Shown here: piece by piece, positions 59,851-64,000 of the stretch
How the letters are laid out: each line of letters begins with the position of its first letter
Numbering within the stretch: the first letter of the stretch is position 1
Assembly (NCBI GenBank): GCA_026261815.1
Contig: JAMPIT010000379.1
Coordinates: 8,940,001-9,004,000, forward strand
DNA from: Monarcha castaneiventris obscurior
Lineage: Eukaryota; Chordata; Aves; Passeriformes; Monarchidae
DNA: 64,000 nt
Direction: 5' to 3'
The notes under the pieces: model-generated
Seen by the model: the letters and a program-made list of their open reading frames with translations, nothing else
What the model was told of the DNA's origin: nothing
Database searches by the model: none
Position numbers and translations under genes: made by a program

Positions 59851-62800
59851 CTTTTTAGAGAAAAATAGTAAGTGAATTTCAGGGAAAAGTATCATAGCCC
59901 TAGAACTCTTTTCTACTGCTTCTAAAGCCTGTTGGTGTTTTTCTTGACTCAATTCCCATGTGAATTCTTCCACAGTCATGCATTCTGAAGAGATTGAGAA
60001 ACATAGATGAGTTATGGTAAGTCATTTGATTTAGTATCTATTAGAGCCAAAGGCACTGACCTTGTCTGATACACTCTTGCCATGATTCATAATTATTGCT
60101 CTGGTTGAATGTTTAGGCAGCAATCAGTGGAAGTGAAATGACTCTGTAGTATTTTGTGACATGAGAGATGGAGCATGGAAAAGCTGGACTTGGACAGTGT
60201 AAACTCTTCCCAGTTCCTCAGACTAATTGTATTGCCATGAACATGACTAATCCTAAAAGCACACACACACCTGATAACCTACATGCACCTCAGACTAGGA
60301 AAGAGGATCTCACTTAATTGGTGAGAAAATAGAAGAAAATGTTATTGGCTTGCCTCAAGGTTTACTGGTTGTTTTCACAACTAAAAGCTTTGTAATTGTT
60401 GACTTTAACCTCTTACATGGCCAGGTTATCATGTTATGCTCCTTGTTGCCAAATTTATTTAAACACATTGCAGTAGGGAGCAAATCTCTAAATCAAACAT
60501 GGAAGTTGAATCATATTAGAAAAAAACCCCAACAATATAAACAAGTATCTAACATAGCCAGTCACAATGAAGTATTTAAGTCTTCAGACAATGTAAATTA
60601 AGAGTAAATTTTCTTTAGATTAATCCAAACATTTTTGGCTGAATTAAATTATTTGTTTTCATCATAAATGCATTTGCAGAAAAGGTGATAATATTATGTA
60701 AAGTTTTACTTAAAGCAGATTTCTTTAGTTGGAAATTTGGCTTTATAATACTTGACTGGTTCTTTCATTTACAAGACAAAACTGTATTCTGATTTTTTTG
60801 ATTTTTTTTTTTTCTTTAGAAACAGCATTCAAGTATTTTCTGGAAATACATTTTGAATTTTTTTTTCATAATTAATGAATAACAGTTCTTGATTGTTCCT
60901 AGTAAAAAGATTCACTGAAAACCAACCTTAAGGGTAAAGATTATTAATAATAAACCTGAAAATAAAATTCCTATTAATTTTAAAATACTCTAACATGCAT
61001 TTATGCCAGATGTATGTGGAAATGGTTTTATTTGTGTTTCTCAAAAACTGAACACTTGGACCCTTGAAAATAAGACATTAAGTTGATACAAGTAGGCTAT
61101 CAACTGCTAGTCAGTTTTGAAAGATTTGGTCTGTGTGTGACCGCTCTCTCATACACACACATCACTGCAGTACCTTGTCTTTAGAGACCTTTATGATGGT
61201 GATGGAAGTGTAACACCAAATTCAACAAAATCAGTGTTGTACTGTTTGAAATACAGTGAATGCAAAAGCTTGTCTTGCAGTATACCTTCATTTATTTTCT
61301 TTTATCTGTACAGCCAATTTCTGTAGTGTTTTTCACTTGGAGAGTGGCCACCTATGGTGGCTGTTTATCCCAACGTGTATGCCCATGGGTAGGCAGCCTC
61401 TGTCTGTAATCCAAACAGAAATTTTCATTTAAACAAACCCAAGTCTGCTGATCCTATCTCAGCAGGTGTAAATTAAGAAACTTGTGAAAATGATGATAGC
61501 TTAGGGGCTTGCAAACTCCAGAGCTAAAATACTTGGCAAGATTGCATTAGGGGACTACTCTAATTAACAAAGGACATGCTAAACCAAAATAAGAGTAATT
61601 GCTGACAAATTATATTTAACTGGTGTAAAAACATGTTTCAAGATAACATAAAATGGCAAGCCCTGAATTCAGCAAATAGAAAAATCTATAATCACTGTAG
61701 AACCTTTTAATTAGTAGAGCTGTCACTTCTACCTTAAAAAAGAGATGCCAAATTTTGAGCAGAAAATGAGTATAGGGCGACTGTGAGGAGAGACAATCAA
61801 GAAGCCTATTAGTTTGGCATTTATGGATCAAGTATCATGGTTCTTAAGTTTATAAAATTTGTCTTCCATTTGTCTGACATCCTATTCCTGTATTCAAAGA
61901 CCTCCCAAGTTAAAATCAGAAGTGTTGAAAAACTATTAAGGAGATATGTTTTCAGGAAGCTGCAGCATTTGTTGATAGATACACAAATTATTTTATTTGA
62001 TGTTACTTGCAGAAGTCCAAATTAGAATACTTCTACAAATAAAATACACTTCTGTGAGAAACTGTTAACAGGTGAGATAGTGTAGAAAAACGCAGGGGGG
62101 AAACTTTTATTTTTTTTGTTTTATTCTTGATATCTTGTCTCAGTGCATGCAGGTTTTGGCAGATTTTGGGACTGAGGGCTATAAACCATAAAATGCTGAA
62201 GTCAGTCTAGCTCTGTTTATCTTACATGTCTGGGAAGACAGAGAAATTGTCAGGAACAGAAAGTCAGGAATTTTCTCAAAATGTACATCCTATCTTGCTT
62301 TTCTGTGCTTTGTCTGCAGTGTGTATCCTTTTTAGTAAAATAGTTTATATGTGGTAGATAATAAATGGAAACAATGTAATACAAATGAACAGTTATTTTG
62401 TGTCATGGCAATTTTTTTTACTAACACACTTACTTCCATCCCATTTGTGGACATGCACATAAACACAGACATTTCTGTTTTCTTTCTATGTTTTGCAAGC
62501 CCCTTCCCCAAATATGAGATTGATGATAACAGTATAAAACAGTGTTACTTGTGTTCAAAATGGGAAACTTTTTCAGTAAGCTAACTACTCTGGGTTGTAT
62601 CTTTAGCAGGATCTGTTCATTTGAGTTCAGCACTGTTGTAAAGGAAGTTTGAACCTGCTGCTTTTCTGTGAAGCGCTGCCTTCAGGAGGAATTTTTCTGA
62701 AGACTTCCTGACAGATGCCTTCCAAGACAGACTGTGTGGCCAAATAAAAACCCTCAATATAATGAAAGGCTGATGTGAAAGAGATGTGAAGCAAATGTGC

Positions 62801-64000
62801 TGTTGGAGCGTATTTGGGTGTTCCATACTGTTTGGATGGATTGTGGGAAAGCCCTGCCTTCTAGGTGAGCTGGTGTTTGATGCTATGGGTGATGTAGATT
62901 TGCAAGTGTTGAGCTGAGTGTAGCATCTTAAGTCCAAAGCAGGACTTGCTGCTGCTCCACATATATTTTTGGGTGCAAGAGAAGAGTTTTACTGCATAAT
63001 TTGGGTGATAGTTACATTGAACATGTGGGTCACAGTGGAAATCCCATTTCCTGATCACTTGCTAAATGCACCAGCACGTGGAGTAAAGCACAATCTTGGC
63101 CTGGTAGCTCCGTGTGATCCAACGTAACCCATTTCTTTCTGCTGCTGTCCTCGATGAAAGATCGCTTCTACAGACTTAGGTCCTATATCTCCAACCTGTC
63201 TTGTCTATACAAGGACAAGCTATGCTTTGCCTGCAGAACCACTCAGTCTTACCAGGATGGAAGATCTGTGGAAAAACACGCTACGTGTGCCTCCTGGTGT
63301 CTGCTGATGGGCTACGGAAAGGGAGGAGTCAAAGACCTTCAGATTGTGGCTGCCTTGGTGACAACGTGGCCATGCTGTGAATTTACACTGGGTTAGATGG
63401 CAAATACAAAACTGGTAATTTTTAGAGACTGAAAAGTGGTATTGAACAATAATTTCATTCCATTACATTGTCAGTAATAATAGAATGACGGGGGATTGGC
63501 ATCACTTGCTGACTAGGTAAGTGTGCTCTTTAAAAATGTGTTGTAAACACAAGTGTGTGTTTGCAGGGCTGAGGGGAAGCCTGAACAAACCAAGATTCTT
63601 CATTTCCTGGCATAACTTCTTGGGAAAAGATCTGTGGGAAACAAGGAATTTGCTGTTCATCTTTACTTGGGTGGAAGAACTGTTCTGCAAGGAAGTTCTT
63701 CTGCTCAGTGTTTGCCTATTCTGTTACAGAGCTGAGGTTTTTTTTAGTGTTAATAAAACACGATACAGTGAGAAAACGCTCAGGTTCCTTGCAATATAAT
63801 TAAGCACAAAATGCAAAAAAAGCTTAGATTTCAGGCTGCTGCTGGGCCACCTGTCTTGGTTTCCTAACCTTCTGGCCTCTGTCTGCCCTTTAGATGACAG
63901 ATTAGCTGTGAACATCCTCTATAAAAGGAAATAGTGTTCTATAAAATTCACACCAGGGTTTCCAATTTAGTATCAGAGTCAGGACATCCTAAAATAAAAT
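59851..64000. other. intergenic, no gene recognised
   Basis: AT-rich to 62 kb, then more mixed. Two open frames in the last part, 62617-62937 (minus, 106 codons) and 63154-63396 (+, 80 codons), lie in somewhat more complex sequence. Neither shows a domain or known motif, and I cannot tell them from chance. No repeat family was identified. Confidence 0.5.

Noticed and set aside
63154..63396. 80-codon open frame near the right end
   Set aside because: Cys-rich in places, but no motif, signal peptide or family resemblance; cannot be separated from chance.

Overview
The window looks like avian nuclear DNA, mostly AT-rich and non-coding. Two things point to a bird: several CR1-type LINE fragments ending in the usual short terminal repeats related to ATTCTATGATT, and very GC-rich short genes set in AT-rich flanks. 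The order of bird cannot be told from the sequence alone.

Only two protein-coding genes can be supported, and both are SOX17, the SoxF-group HMG-box transcription factor of endoderm and vascular endothelium. They lie head to tail on the + strand about 9.1 kb apart (CDS 35938-37451 and 45043-46562). Each has two coding exons split by a 281-bp GC-rich intron at the same HMG-box position. The predicted proteins are 410 and 412 aa and differ only by one extra Gly and one extra Ala in homopolymer runs. The near-identical block is about 2.2 kb (35297-37531 and 44413-46642). It covers the proximal promoter, 5' UTR, exon 1, intron, exon 2 and roughly the first 80 bases of 3' UTR, then stops abruptly. 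The two copies therefore share promoter and protein but have unrelated distal upstream DNA and unrelated 3' UTRs, each with its own AATAAA signal.

Layout: 1-31.8 kb is a gene desert with CR1 fragments (12.5, 13.2-13.6 and 22.7-22.8 kb), a likely very old CR1/L3-like LINE (22.9-23.5 kb), a possible regulatory patch near 4.4-4.9 kb and an orphan CpG-rich island at 6.6-7.3 kb. A second CpG-rich island lies at 31.87-32.41 kb. It is followed by AT-rich DNA with a cluster of TCF/LEF-, SOX- and octamer-like motifs at 34.80-34.92 kb, then SOX17 copy 1. The 6.9-kb spacer between the copies holds a G/T-rich low-complexity tract (40.6 kb), a CpG-rich patch with a near-palindrome (42.2-42.6 kb) and a CR1 fragment (42.9-43.1 kb). 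After copy 2 the DNA is again gene-free to the end, apart from a minus-strand CR1 fragment at 59.3-59.85 kb that keeps part of its reverse-transcriptase reading frame.

The most notable point is the SOX17 tandem pair: two copies of a master regulator with essentially the same protein but different outer regulatory DNA and 3' UTRs. This fits either a recent duplication or an older pair kept alike by gene conversion. No bacterial-type operon, CRISPR array, tRNA or rRNA gene was seen.
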